64,000 bases of DNA from Verrucomicrobiota bacterium (GCA_030830965.1 JAURLX010000010.1:110653-174652); one strand, 5' to 3'; positions 38,392-48,054 are shown, counted from the stretch's first letter. The notes: a model not told the origin generated them from the sequence alone. Made by a program: numbers and translations.

Positions 38392-39690
38392 TCAGGCTCC
38401 CGCGAACTTCTCGAGCCGTCGAGCCACCTTGAGAGGGGTGATCTGGGCGTAACGTGGAAGTCCTTGCTCGAAAGGCAGTTGGATCTCGCCCTGGATGAGA
38501 GGGAGGGCGTACTTCACGAATTCCTGGCTGATGGACATGCCGTCCTCCCCGATCCAATCGGCGGGGAAGGCGTTCACGCCATTAGCAATCTCGGTGAGGG
38601 GCGCCAGCCGGGTCTCGACAGCATAGGCATCCTTGCCCGTGCGGACGAGAGTGACCATCTGGCCGGATTCACCCGCCAGGGCGGCCCGGACGGCAGCCGC
38701 GCCGCAGAGCTCGGCCTCGTCGACGTCGGTCTTCGAGGCGTTGTGGGAGGCGGCGCGCTGGGTGATGCCGAGCTTGGAGGCACGGGCCTTCACGCCGGAG
38801 AACCGGTCCTCCACGAGATTGCGGAGATACTCGCCCGCTCCTCCGAGCACGGCATGGCCGAAGGCGTCCGTGCTCGAGGTATCGGCGCCGAGATAGTTGC
38901 CGGAGGCGTCCTGAACGCCCTCGGAGACGACGACGAAGCAGTGCCGCTCGGTCTTGAGCACTTCCTGCACGCGGCCGATGAAGGCGTCGGCGTTGAAGGG
39001 CCTCTCGGGAAGCAGCACGATGTGGGGAGCGGTGCAGTTGTAATGGGTATTGGACTTCACGCGGTCGTCGGTCTTGTCTCGGCGGTGCGCGAGCACGGAC
39101 GAAGCGGCGAGCCAGCCGGCGTTGCGCCCCATGACCTCGAGGATCGAGACGAAGTCGTTCTGGCCCATGGCGGCGTTGTCCAGGGCCGTCTCACGGACGG
39201 TCACGCCGATGTGCTTGGCCACCGAGCCGAAGCCGGGGCAGTGGTCGGTCCGGGGCAGGTCGTTGTCGATGGTCTTCGGCACGCCGACCACCCGGAGCTC
39301 GTAGCCTCGCTCCTTGGCCAGGGCGTCGATCTTGGCGGCGGTGTCCTGGGAGTCGTTGCCGCCGATGTAATGGAAATAGCGGATGTTGTGGGCCTCGAAG
39401 ACCTGGAGGATGCGGTCGAAGTCCTCCTGCTTCTTGACCTTGTAACGGCAGGTGCCCAGGGCCGCGCCGGGAGTGTGCCGGAGGGCGCGGAGGGTCTGCT
39501 GGGTCTGCGCGGCGAGGTCCACGATCTCCTCGTTCAGGATGCCCTGGATCCCGTTCAGCCCACCGTAGATCTCGGGAATCTCATCCTCATGCTTGAGAGC
39601 CTCCGAGATGACTCCGGCCAAGCTGGCGTTGATGACGGGGGTCGGGCCGCCGCTTTGGGCCACAAGAAGGTTTCCGATGAGTGAAGACAT
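38392..39690 (-). CDS. 6-phosphofructokinase, probably diphosphate-dependent type
   Basis: Start re-assigned to MSSLIGNLLVAQSGGPTPVINASLAGV (39690); HYIGGNDSQDTAAKI, GVPKTIDNDLPRTDHCPGFGS, EVMGRNAGWLAA. PKTIDND and GGND (not GGDG) favour the PPi-type. Confidence 0.88.
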   Translation of the reverse strand: MSSLIGNLLVAQSGGPTPVINASLAGVISEALKHEDEIPEIYGGLNGIQGILNEEIVDLAAQTQQTLRALRHTPGAALGTCRYKVKKQEDFDRILQVFEAHNIRYFHYIGGNDSQDTAAKIDALAKERGYELRVVGVPKTIDNDLPRTDHCPGFGSVAKHIGVTVRETALDNAAMGQNDFVSILEVMGRNAGWLAASSVLAHRRDKTDDRVKSNTHYNCTAPHIVLLPERPFNADAFIGRVQEVLKTERHCFVVVSEGVQDASGNYLGADTSSTDAFGHAVLGGAGEYLRNLVEDRFSGVKARASKLGITQRAASHNASKTDVDEAELCGAAAVRAALAGESGQMVTLVRTGKDAYAVETRLAPLTEIANGVNAFPADWIGEDGMSISQEFVKYALPLIQGEIQLPFEQGLPRYAQITPLKVARRLEKFAGA

Positions 39691-39782
39691 GGTAGGGAAC
39701 AGATTGAAAGGTGGGTTGTGGGAACCCCCCCGCCCCTTGGCAACACGGAAAACCCCGGGGGGTCCGCCCCGCTCGGGAGAGC

Positions 39783-41213
39783 TTACAAAATGCGGCCCGG
39801 CCGCACGTCGGAGGACTCCGGCACCCGCTTCGCCCACTCGGTCGCCTGGGCCACGAAGGCATCGACCTGGACGCCCGCCGAGCCGGTCAGTTCGGCAGCG
39901 CGGGCCACGGCGGCGCGCAGGGTGTCCCCGGACAGGCCGACGCGGGAATCGGCGGCGAGACGTTCGACGAGATCGTTCCGATCGGCGCGGCCGGACCGCA
40001 GGTCCTTGGCGACAGCCACGGCGTGCTCCTTGATCGCCTCATGCGCGGCCTCACGGCCGGCACCAGCCTTGACGGCCTCCATGAGGAAGGTGGTCGTGAG
40101 AAGGAAAGGCAGGTAATGGGCCGATTCGCGAGCCACCACGGGGCGGTTCACCTCCATCTGACCGAGCACGGTGAGGAAGGCCTCGAGCAGTCCGTCCATC
40201 GCGAGGAACGCGTCGGGCAGCAGCACGCGTCTCACGACGGAACAGGAGACGTCGCCCTCGTTCCACTGCTCGCCGGACAACGAGGCCGCCATAGCGAGAT
40301 GACCGCGCAGGATGACGTGGAGTCCGTTGATGCGCTCGCAGGTGCGGGCGTTCATCTTGTGCGGCATCGCGGACGAGCCGACCTGACCGGGCAGGAAGCC
40401 CTCGCTAGCGAGCTCGTGCCCGGCCATCAGGCGCAGCGTGCGCGCGAAGGAGGAAGGCCCGGACGCCGCGGTGAGGAGCGCGGAGACGACCTCGAGGTCC
40501 ATCGAGCGAGGGTAGACCTGCCCGACCGCTCCGAGCGCGCGCGGCATGCCGAGGTGCGTGAGCACGCGCTCCTCGAGGCGCGCGACCTTGGCGGCATCGC
40601 CGCCGAAGAGGGTCAGCTGATCGAGCTGGGTGCCGACGGCGCCCTTCAGCCCGCGGGCGGCGAAGGCGTCCAGAGCGGCGTCGAGCTGTGCGACGCCGCG
40701 CAGGCACTCCTCCCCGAACATCGCCCAGCGCTTGCCAACGGTGGTCGGCTGGGCGGCGACATTGTGCGTGCGGGCCGCGATGAGCACGTCGCGGTCCTCC
40801 CGCGCGCGGCGTGCCAGCGCCCCGAGGGCGGCGACGGCCTTGGCCCGGACGATCCGCAGGGAGCGGAAGACCTGAAGCTGCTCGACGGACTCGGTGAGGT
40901 CGCGGCTGGTCAGGCCCTTGTGCACGTGCTGGTGGCCGGCGAGCGCGCAGAACTCGTCGATGCGCGCCTTCACGTCATGGCGGGTCTCCTCCTCACGCCG
41001 GCGGATGGAGTCGAAATCGACCTGGTCCGTGACGCGTCCGTAGGCCTCGATGGCGTCGGCCGGCACGTCCAGGCCAAGGTCGCGCTGGGCCTTCATCACG
41101 GCGATCCAGTACTCCCGCTCGAGCACCACCCGGCCCCGCGTGGACCAGACCGCCTTCATCGCCGGGGAGGCGTATCGGTCGGCGAGGACGTTGGGGACGT
41201 GGTCTTGCGGCAT
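39783..41213 (-). CDS. purB: Adenylosuccinate lyase
   Basis: 476 aa; HVHKGLTSRDLTESVEQLQVFRSL, GQVGSSAMPHKMNARTCERINGL, EGDVSCSVVRRVLLPDAFLAMDGLLE. Confidence 0.93.
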   Translation of the reverse strand: MPQDHVPNVLADRYASPAMKAVWSTRGRVVLEREYWIAVMKAQRDLGLDVPADAIEAYGRVTDQVDFDSIRRREEETRHDVKARIDEFCALAGHQHVHKGLTSRDLTESVEQLQVFRSLRIVRAKAVAALGALARRAREDRDVLIAARTHNVAAQPTTVGKRWAMFGEECLRGVAQLDAALDAFAARGLKGAVGTQLDQLTLFGGDAAKVARLEERVLTHLGMPRALGAVGQVYPRSMDLEVVSALLTAASGPSSFARTLRLMAGHELASEGFLPGQVGSSAMPHKMNARTCERINGLHVILRGHLAMAASLSGEQWNEGDVSCSVVRRVLLPDAFLAMDGLLEAFLTVLGQMEVNRPVVARESAHYLPFLLTTTFLMEAVKAGAGREAAHEAIKEHAVAVAKDLRSGRADRNDLVERLAADSRVGLSGDTLRAAVARAAELTGSAGVQVDAFVAQATEWAKRVPESSDVRPGRIL

Positions 41214-41229
41214 CGAGGGGTCTTTTGTA

Positions 41230-42354
41230 TCAGGATTGACGCTTCACGGCAAGCGCACGCAGGAAGGCGGAGCGCACGGCCTGCTCTTCGTCGCCGGCCC
41301 GGTTGAGGGCGTCGAAGCACTCCCCGCAGGCGAGCTGGGCGTCGACGAGCTCGGCGAGGGTGTAGAGCGCCGCCGCGGGGGCGACCTTCGTCGAGACATA
41401 CCAGGGGTTCTGCGAAAAGAGGTTGGCGCTCGACTTGGCGGGACCGCCGAAGGTCGGACCATGGCGCGCGGCGGCGGCCTCGAAGGCGCCCTTCGGCAGG
41501 CCGGAGGACGACAGACGCAGGTCGCCGGCGTCTCCGAGCGCGCGTATCTGGATTAGGAGACGCAGGCGGCCCTGGAGCGCGAACAGCAGCGGGCGGCCGG
41601 AGGACTGGTGGAAAAAGTAACGGTCGAGTGCGCCCTGCGCCCATGCCAGGTCACGCGCGGCGAAGGCCTCGATGGGCTCGAAGAAGTCGCCCTCGCCGAA
41701 CGCGGGCACGAGCAGATGGACGTCGGACTCCCGGAGGGTGCCGCCCGGCCCGGCGTAGGTGGCCAGCTTGTCGCACTCACCGATCACGAGGCGGGTGGAC
41801 TGCCCGACGCGCCCGACCACGGCCTCGGGGACGCCGCGCTCGAACTTCACGCCGAGGGCACGGAGATGGGCCGCGGCCATCTCGGCCTGCTTCTGGGCCT
41901 GGGGGTCCGCGCCGTAAGGGGGCGGGCGACCGGCGGCGTGTACGACGAACTCGTCCGCAGCCTCCTTGATCGCGGCGAGGTCCTTGCGACGTCCGTCGTA
42001 CGGGGTGGCGGAGATGACCACGTGCACGTCGTCGGGCGCCGAGGTCACCGCGGACAGCAGCGAGGCCAGCCGCTCCTTGACCTCCTCGGACCTGCCCTGC
42101 GGGGTGTCCGCGACCCAGTTGAGGTTGCGAAGCCAGAGGACGCGCGTGGCGCCGAACATCGACATCGTGCGCAGGGACTCGACGAAGCGGGTCTCGATGC
42201 CGCGCGCGTCCTCGACACGCACCATGGCGCCGTCGACGACCTCGGCGTCGGCCCCCTCCCCCGCCCGCTTGCGGGCGGCCTCAAAGAAGGCGCGGGCGTC
42301 CCGGTCGACGAGGAACTCATCTTTGCCCGCGACGATGGCAAGGTAGGCCGGCAC
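41230..42354 (-). CDS. holA: DNA polymerase III delta subunit-like protein
   Basis: VPAYLAIVAGKDEFLVDRDARAFFEAARK... ; FGATRVLWLRNLNW, LVIGECDKLATYAGPGG, RLRLLIQIRAL. GTG start at 42354 chosen on family N-terminus; a TTG at 42429 is the alternative. Confidence 0.75.
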   Translation of the reverse strand: MPAYLAIVAGKDEFLVDRDARAFFEAARKRAGEGADAEVVDGAMVRVEDARGIETRFVESLRTMSMFGATRVLWLRNLNWVADTPQGRSEEVKERLASLLSAVTSAPDDVHVVISATPYDGRRKDLAAIKEAADEFVVHAAGRPPPYGADPQAQKQAEMAAAHLRALGVKFERGVPEAVVGRVGQSTRLVIGECDKLATYAGPGGTLRESDVHLLVPAFGEGDFFEPIEAFAARDLAWAQGALDRYFFHQSSGRPLLFALQGRLRLLIQIRALGDAGDLRLSSSGLPKGAFEAAAARHGPTFGGPAKSSANLFSQNPWYVSTKVAPAAALYTLAELVDAQLACGECFDALNRAGDEEQAVRSAFLRALAVKRQS

Positions 42355-42425
42355 GCGGCTAATCTTCGCCCCGCGGGGTTCGAGGCAATCCTTTGTGCGA
42401 CGTGCGGCGAGGCCGCGGGCCTGCT

Positions 42426-43709
42426 TCAAGCCCCGTGAATCAGGTCCTCCACGCGGTACTTGTTCAGCTTGCGGCGCATCCAGTCGAGGGCGGTGTTCAC
42501 GGCGCGACGGCGAACCTGGACACGGTCCCCGACCACAGAGAGCCGCCGGGACCAGACGCCGGAGGGCGAGCAGTAGCCGAGGTAGACCGTGCCGACCGGA
42601 TCGACGTCGGTGCCTCCGTCGGGTCCGGCGAAACCGGTGACGGACAGGGCGTAGTCGGAGCCGAACTTCTCGGCGGCGCCGGAGGCCATCGCGGCCGCGG
42701 CCTCGGCGGAGACGGCCCCGTGCTGGGCGAGCAGGGCCTCGGGCACCCCGAGCAAGTTCATCTTGGCGTCATTGGAGTAGCACACGGCCGAGCCCGCGAA
42801 GACACGGGAAGCCCCAGGCACGGAGGCGAAGGCGTCCGCAAGCAGGCCCCCGGTGCAAGACTCGGCCAGCGCGACGCTCTTCTCGAGCGAACGCAGCTGC
42901 TCGATCACGATGGAGGCGAGGCAGGCATGTCCGGTGCAGATGAAGTCTTCGCCGACGGCGTCGCGCACGCGCCTGGCGACCTCGCAGATGTCCTCGGCGG
43001 TGGCGCCGCTGCCGCCGGAGGAAATACGCGCATCGACGATGCCGGTGTGGGTGCCGAAGGTCAGCGTAAGGCCTCCGGGGACGACGGGACGAATCAGTTC
43101 CTCGAGGGGGGCGGCTCCGATGCCGTAGGTGCGCACCTGGACGTAGGCCTCGCCGCGGCAGGCGCAGCCCAGCTGGCGCAGGCGGGGCACGACCTCCTCG
43201 TCGAACATCGGACGCAGTTCGAGGGCGGGGCCGGGCAGCATGACGAGCGCGCGCCCGTCCCGGGCGAGCCAGACTCCGGGCGCGGTGCCCCTCGGGTTAG
43301 GCAGGGTCTCGCCGCCGACGGGGACACGGCACTGGCCAAGGTCGGCTTCGGAGACGGTGCGGCCTAGGATGCGGAAGCGGGCCCGGAGCGCGTCCTCGGC
43401 GCCGGGCGAGGCCACCAGGCCGAGGCCCAGCGCGGCGGCGACGGCCTCGCGGGTGCGGTCGTCGGAAGTCGGGCCGATGCCGCCGGTGGTGATGATGACG
43501 TCGTAGGCGCCCCAGGCCGCGCCGACCTCGCGGGCGATGGCGGCGGCGTCGTCGCGCACGGCCACGGCGCGGGTGACGGGCAGCCCGCGGCGGGCGAGAT
43601 GCTCCCCGAGCCAGACGAGGTGATCGTTGCCGCGCAGGCCGTCGAGCAGCTCGTCCCCCACGTTGATGACGAGGACTTCACGGGGACGGGGGGCGCGGCA
43701 GGAATCCAT
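42426..43709 (-). CDS. cinA: CinA-like protein (nicotinamide-nucleotide amidohydrolase family)
   Basis: Start re-assigned to MDSCRAPRPREVLVINVGDELLDGL (43709); IITTGGIGPTSDDRTREAVA, MLPGPALELRPMFDE, SVALAESCTGGLLADAFASVPGASRVFAGSAVCYSNDAKMNLLGV. Confidence 0.92.
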   Translation of the reverse strand: MDSCRAPRPREVLVINVGDELLDGLRGNDHLVWLGEHLARRGLPVTRAVAVRDDAAAIAREVGAAWGAYDVIITTGGIGPTSDDRTREAVAAALGLGLVASPGAEDALRARFRILGRTVSEADLGQCRVPVGGETLPNPRGTAPGVWLARDGRALVMLPGPALELRPMFDEEVVPRLRQLGCACRGEAYVQVRTYGIGAAPLEELIRPVVPGGLTLTFGTHTGIVDARISSGGSGATAEDICEVARRVRDAVGEDFICTGHACLASIVIEQLRSLEKSVALAESCTGGLLADAFASVPGASRVFAGSAVCYSNDAKMNLLGVPEALLAQHGAVSAEAAAAMASGAAEKFGSDYALSVTGFAGPDGGTDVDPVGTVYLGYCSPSGVWSRRLSVVGDRVQVRRRAVNTALDWMRRKLNKYRVEDLIHGA

Positions 43710-43754
43710 TTGCGGGGCTGACGAAGCCACGCACTTTTGGAGGAGCCCCGTAAA

Positions 43755-45257
43755 ATGCAAACCGACCGGGAAGAACTTTCGCCCAAGGCCAAGGCGCGGC
43801 GGGCCCCCCGTGCCCCGGGCGTCTACCTGATGAAGGACGCCGCGGGGCTGGTCGTCTACGTGGGCAAGGCCAAGGACCTGAAGCGGAGGCTGGCCAGCTA
43901 CTTCGCCCCCCGAGCCCGGCTCACCCCCAAGGTGGCCGCCATGATGGACACGGTCCGCGACCTGGAATGGCACGAGGTGCGTACCGAGACCGAGTCCCTC
44001 CTGCTGGAGGGCCGGCTGATCAAACGCTGGCGGCCTCGCTGGAACGTCCTCTTCCGGGACGACAAGCAGTTCCCCCAGATCCGGGTCGACCTGCAGGATC
44101 CCGTGCCGCGCTTCCGCATCGTGCGGGCGCGCACCTCCGAGACCGCGCGACACTACGGCCCCTTCCCCCACCAGCGCGCGGTGCGACGGACGCTCAACGA
44201 GATGCGGACCAAGTTCGGCATCCTGCTCGGGGACACGGCCCCGGAGCGCCTCCCGGACGGACGCTGGCGGCTCTACTCCGGCGCACGCGCCCAGATCCAG
44301 CGGCACCCCAACGAGGTGACGGAAGAGGCGTACCGCCTCCGGGTCGACAAGGCCTGCGCCTTCCTCGATGGCAAGGCCGAGGAATGGGCCGGCGACGTGG
44401 AACGCGAGATGCGCGCCGCCGCCGAGGCGCGCGACTACGAAAAGGCCGCCGACATGCGCGACCTGCTCGACGCGCTCCGCCGCACCACCGAGAAGTCGCG
44501 CCGCTTCCTGCGCGAGAACCCCCTGCCCCGCCGCGACGAGGCCGCCGCCCTCACCGCGCTCGCCGCCGCGCTCGGGCTGGAGCGCGCGCCCGCCACGGCC
44601 GAATGCTTCGACATCTCGCACATCTCGGGCACGCTGGCGGTGGCCTCGATGGTGCGCTTCGTCGATGGCCAGGCCGACAAGTCCGGCTATCGGCGCTTCC
44701 GGATCAGGACATTCGAGGGCAACGACGACTTCCGCGCCATGCAGGAGGTGGTCGGCCGCCGTTACGCGCGCCTGCACGAGGAGCACCGCGCGTTCCCCGA
44801 ACTGGTCATCATCGACGGCGGCCTTGGCCAGGTCCACGCCGCGCTCGCCGCCTTCAAGGAACATGACCTCGCCCCGCCCCCGCTCATCGGCCTGGCCAAG
44901 CGCGAAGAGACGATCGTCCTCCCCGACGGGCGCGAACTGAAGCTGCCGCGGCACGACGTCGGGCTCGCCTTGCTCATGCGCATCCGCGACGAGGCCCACC
45001 GCTTCGCCAACGACTTCAACGCGGAGCTGCGCACGCGCAAGCTGCGCGAATCGGTCCTGGACGAGATGCCGGGCCTCGGACCGGCGCGTCGCAAGGCCCT
45101 GCTGGAAGCCTTCGGCAGCATCCAGGCGCTGCGCAAGGCGACCGAGGCCGAGATCGCCGGGGTGCCCGGCTTCGGCACGGCGACGGCACGCGAGCTCAGG
45201 AGGTTCCTCGACACGCGCACGCGCCGCGCCCCGGAAGATCCCGAAGGGACGGACTAG
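43755..45257 (+). CDS. uvrC: UvrC-family excinuclease, short form
   Basis: GIY-YIG N-terminus APGVYLMKDAAGLVVYVGKAKDLKRRLASYF; UVR motif AAAEARDYEKAADMRDLLDALR; AECFDISHISG, VIIDGGLGQVHAA, MRIRDEAHRFAN; C-terminal HhH LDEMPGLGPARRKALLEAFGSIQALRKATEAEIAGVPGFG. Confidence 0.92.
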   Translation: MQTDREELSPKAKARRAPRAPGVYLMKDAAGLVVYVGKAKDLKRRLASYFAPRARLTPKVAAMMDTVRDLEWHEVRTETESLLLEGRLIKRWRPRWNVLFRDDKQFPQIRVDLQDPVPRFRIVRARTSETARHYGPFPHQRAVRRTLNEMRTKFGILLGDTAPERLPDGRWRLYSGARAQIQRHPNEVTEEAYRLRVDKACAFLDGKAEEWAGDVEREMRAAAEARDYEKAADMRDLLDALRRTTEKSRRFLRENPLPRRDEAAALTALAAALGLERAPATAECFDISHISGTLAVASMVRFVDGQADKSGYRRFRIRTFEGNDDFRAMQEVVGRRYARLHEEHRAFPELVIIDGGLGQVHAALAAFKEHDLAPPPLIGLAKREETIVLPDGRELKLPRHDVGLALLMRIRDEAHRFANDFNAELRTRKLRESVLDEMPGLGPARRKALLEAFGSIQALRKATEAEIAGVPGFGTATARELRRFLDTRTRRAPEDPEGTD

Positions 45258-46360
45258 TCGGCGACCGGGGCCGCGACCCCGAGCTCCCGCGCGACGAGGT
45301 CGGCCACACGACGGGCCCCGCCGGCGTCACCGAGCGCCTCGACGGACTTCTTCCAGGCCCGCCAGACCCTCCATTCGTCCGCGAAGGCCGAGGCGACCGC
45401 CTCACGTGCAGACTGCGGATCGAGACCGAACGCGCCTGCGCCATGCCCCGTGATGAGCCGCGCGTTGCCCGCCTCCTGCCCGGGTATGACCTGGGTGATC
45501 ACCATCGGCACGCCGGCCGCCACGCACTCATGGGTCGTGGCGCCGCCCGCCTTGCTGACCACGAGATGGCTCGAGAGCATGAGCTCGGGGATGCGGTCGG
45601 TCCATCCCAGCACTTCGGCCCGTCCCGCGACGGCGCGCCCGACCGCGTCCTTGAATCCGGCGTCACGCCCCACCGTCACCGTCAGCTCCAGATCGAGCGA
45701 AGCCAGCGAGGCGGCCAGAGCGACCGCGTCGCTCCGACCGGGATTGAGCATGAGCAGCACGCGCGGGCGGCCGCCCGGGAGCGCAGCCGAACGTCCGGCG
45801 AGACGCGCGGGCACGGGGAATCCGAAGGGCAGCACGCGCGCGGCGGGCACGCCCTGCCTGACCATCACGTCGGCGGTGGCCCGGTTCGGCGTGACGTACC
45901 AGTCGGAATGCGCGCGGTGCCAGGCTCGGTTCACCGAGATCGAGTCGGTGACCACGGTGATGAGCCGCGGGCGCGCGGGGTCGTCACGCCGCCAGCGGCG
46001 GGCCATCATGTAGTTGTACAGCGGATAGGCCGAGACGACGGCGCGGGGCGCGGCCTCATCGAGCAGCGCGTTGAGCCGACGTTCCACCGGCCGCACCAGC
46101 GGCAGGGAGGCGCGGACGAGGGGCATGCGGTCGAGGCCGGCGTACAGGCAGCCCCAGAGGCGCGGGAAGCGGTTCGCGAGCCGGATGTATCCGTCCCGCT
46201 GGGCGCGGGCGCGCTCGGGACCGTAGGCCTCGATGAAGAGGTCGTGCACGCGGGACTCGAACGCGCCGGACAGATGGCCGGTCAGGGCCTCCGCCACCGC
46301 CCGGGCGGCCGCATTGTGCCCTTCGCCGAAACCGGCGGAGAGCACGGGCACCCGCATCAT
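45254..46360 (-). CDS. Glycosyltransferase, MGDG synthase/MurG-like (GT28-type)
   Basis: Start re-assigned to MMRVPVLSAGFGEGHNAAARAVAEAL (46360); AVVSAYPLYNYMMARR, WYVTPNRATADVMVRQGVPAARVLPFGFPV, VVSKAGGATTHECVAAGVPMVITQVIPGQEAGNA. Confidence 0.87.
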   Translation of the reverse strand: MMRVPVLSAGFGEGHNAAARAVAEALTGHLSGAFESRVHDLFIEAYGPERARAQRDGYIRLANRFPRLWGCLYAGLDRMPLVRASLPLVRPVERRLNALLDEAAPRAVVSAYPLYNYMMARRWRRDDPARPRLITVVTDSISVNRAWHRAHSDWYVTPNRATADVMVRQGVPAARVLPFGFPVPARLAGRSAALPGGRPRVLLMLNPGRSDAVALAASLASLDLELTVTVGRDAGFKDAVGRAVAGRAEVLGWTDRIPELMLSSHLVVSKAGGATTHECVAAGVPMVITQVIPGQEAGNARLITGHGAGAFGLDPQSAREAVASAFADEWRVWRAWKKSVEALGDAGGARRVADLVARELGVAAPVAD

Positions 46361-47211
46361 CGGACCGGCGCCGCCTCCGCGGCGCGCACGGCCGGAAACT
46401 CGCCCGCGGCGGCCTTCGCGCGCTGCGCGGCGATCCGCGCGCGCAGCGCGTCGCGGCCGACGACCCGCAGGGTCCCGTCCGTCTCCTCGACCACCGCGGT
46501 GAGCGACTCCACCCAGTCTCCCGAATTGAGGTAGCGCACGCCGCCGATCATCCGGTCCTCCGCCTTGTGGATGTGGCCGCACATCACGCCGTCGCAGCCG
46601 CGACGGGCGGCGAGGGACTGGATGTGGTCCTCGAACCGCGAGATGAAGCTCACCGCCTCCTTCACGCGGCCCTTGATGGCCTGCGAGAGCGAGAAGTACT
46701 CCTTGCCGCGCCAGGCGCGCCAGCGGTTGTAGAACCGGTTGATGTCGAGCAGCAGCTGGTAGCTGATGTCGCCGATCACGGCGAGCCAGCGCATCTTGGC
46801 CGTGACCGTGTCGAACGCGTCGCCGTGGATGCACAGGTAGCGCCTGCCGTCGGCGCCGACGTGCACGTGCTCCTCCGCGAGCTCGATGCGGTCGAGCGCG
46901 ATGGGGATCAGGCGGCGAAGGAAGTCGTCATGGTTGCCGCGCAGGTAGACGACCTTGGTGCCGTCCTTCTCCGCCATCTTCATGAGGCGCCTCACCACCG
47001 CGGTGTGGGCCGGGCTCCAGTGATTCTTCCGCCGCAGCGACCAGAGGTCGATGATGTCGCCGTTGAGGATCAGCTTCTCGCAGCGGACGCCGCGTAGCAC
47101 CTCGAGCAGCTCGCGCGCCTGCGAGTCCTTCGTGCCGAGATGGAGGTCGGAGAGCACCAGGGTGCGGAACAAGACCTTGTGAGGAGGGACCGGACGTTCG
47201 ACGTTCACCAT
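46357..47211 (-). CDS. Calcineurin-like metallophosphoesterase, UDP-2,3-diacylglucosamine hydrolase (LpxH)-like
   Basis: Start re-assigned to MVNVERPVPPHKVLFRTLVLSDLHLGTKDS (47211); LILNGDIIDLW, YLRGNHDDFLRR, YLCIHGDAFD, GVMCGHIHKAEDRMIGGVRYLNSGDWVESLTAVVEE. Confidence 0.9.
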   Translation of the reverse strand: MVNVERPVPPHKVLFRTLVLSDLHLGTKDSQARELLEVLRGVRCEKLILNGDIIDLWSLRRKNHWSPAHTAVVRRLMKMAEKDGTKVVYLRGNHDDFLRRLIPIALDRIELAEEHVHVGADGRRYLCIHGDAFDTVTAKMRWLAVIGDISYQLLLDINRFYNRWRAWRGKEYFSLSQAIKGRVKEAVSFISRFEDHIQSLAARRGCDGVMCGHIHKAEDRMIGGVRYLNSGDWVESLTAVVEETDGTLRVVGRDALRARIAAQRAKAAAGEFPAVRAAEAAPVR

Positions 47212-47297
47212 GGAAACGGATGATGCCCCTCCCACATGTCTTTTCCGCGTCGGAACAGGCACGGGACGGTGAAAAGACGGAAGGAAGGCCGGATACA

Positions 47298-47349
47298 CGA
47301 TTGTAACAATCGTAACCTTTTGATGTGTCGTTTGTTACGTTGGTGTTAC
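47298..47349. promoter_or_regulatory. Candidate operator: GTAAC half-site cluster between the metallophosphoesterase and DUF47/Pit genes
   Basis: Palindrome CGATTGT-A-ACAATCG (47298-47312); GTAAC at 47303 and 47312; TGTTAC at 47333 and 47344 (11-bp period, i.e. GTAACA-N5-GTAACA on the minus strand). Confidence 0.5.
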
Positions 47350-47412
47350 GAAGCGTTGTTGCGCACCTGTCCCGGTAGCAGGTTCAAACCAACCGCAACC
47401 CAACTACCAAAG

Positions 47413-48054
47413 ATGAAAGACTTCCTCAAAAAAGCCCTGGGCAAGGATGAGAAATTCTACGAGCTGCTCGAGGCCAGCGCGGACGAGGCGGCCAAGAGCG
47501 CCAAGGCGGTCGCCCGCCTCTACTCCCAGCTGGGCAAGCCGGACTTCGAGCGCAGCTTCACCGAGCTGGTGGTCTCGCGCCGCAACGACAAGCGGATTGG
47601 CCTGAGCATCACGCAGGAGCTGTGCCTGACCTTCGTGACCCCGCTCGAGCGCGAGGACATCGAGGCCCTCGCCAACGCGCTCTACAAGATCCCGAAGACC
47701 TGCGAGAAGGTCGGCGAGCGCCTCGCCATCTGCCCCTCGCAGTTCTCCACCGACATCGTGGACAAGCAGGTGCGGATGCTCGAGCAGGCCACCGAGGTGA
47801 CGGCCGCGCTGGTGCGCAAGCTGCGCAAGCTCTCCAACGTCGAGGAGATCCGCGACCACTACGAGACCCTCCAGACCATCGAGGGCGACGCCGACCGCCT
47901 GATGGTCGGCCTCCTCCGCGACCTCTACCAAGGCAACGTCGACGCGAAGGAGGTCGTGGTGCTCAAGGACATCTACGAGCTGCTGGAGCGGGCCATCGAC
48001 CACTGCCGTGACGCCGGCAAGGTCGTGTTCCAGATCGCCCTCAAGTACGCCTGA
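47413..48054 (+). CDS. DUF47 family (PhoU-like) phosphate-transport regulator
   Basis: Start re-assigned to MKDFLKKALGKDEKFYELLEASADEAAKSAKAVARLY (47413); DIYELLERAIDHCRDAGKVVFQIALKYA; directly upstream of pit. Confidence 0.9.
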   Translation: MKDFLKKALGKDEKFYELLEASADEAAKSAKAVARLYSQLGKPDFERSFTELVVSRRNDKRIGLSITQELCLTFVTPLEREDIEALANALYKIPKTCEKVGERLAICPSQFSTDIVDKQVRMLEQATEVTAALVRKLRKLSNVEEIRDHYETLQTIEGDADRLMVGLLRDLYQGNVDAKEVVVLKDIYELLERAIDHCRDAGKVVFQIALKYA

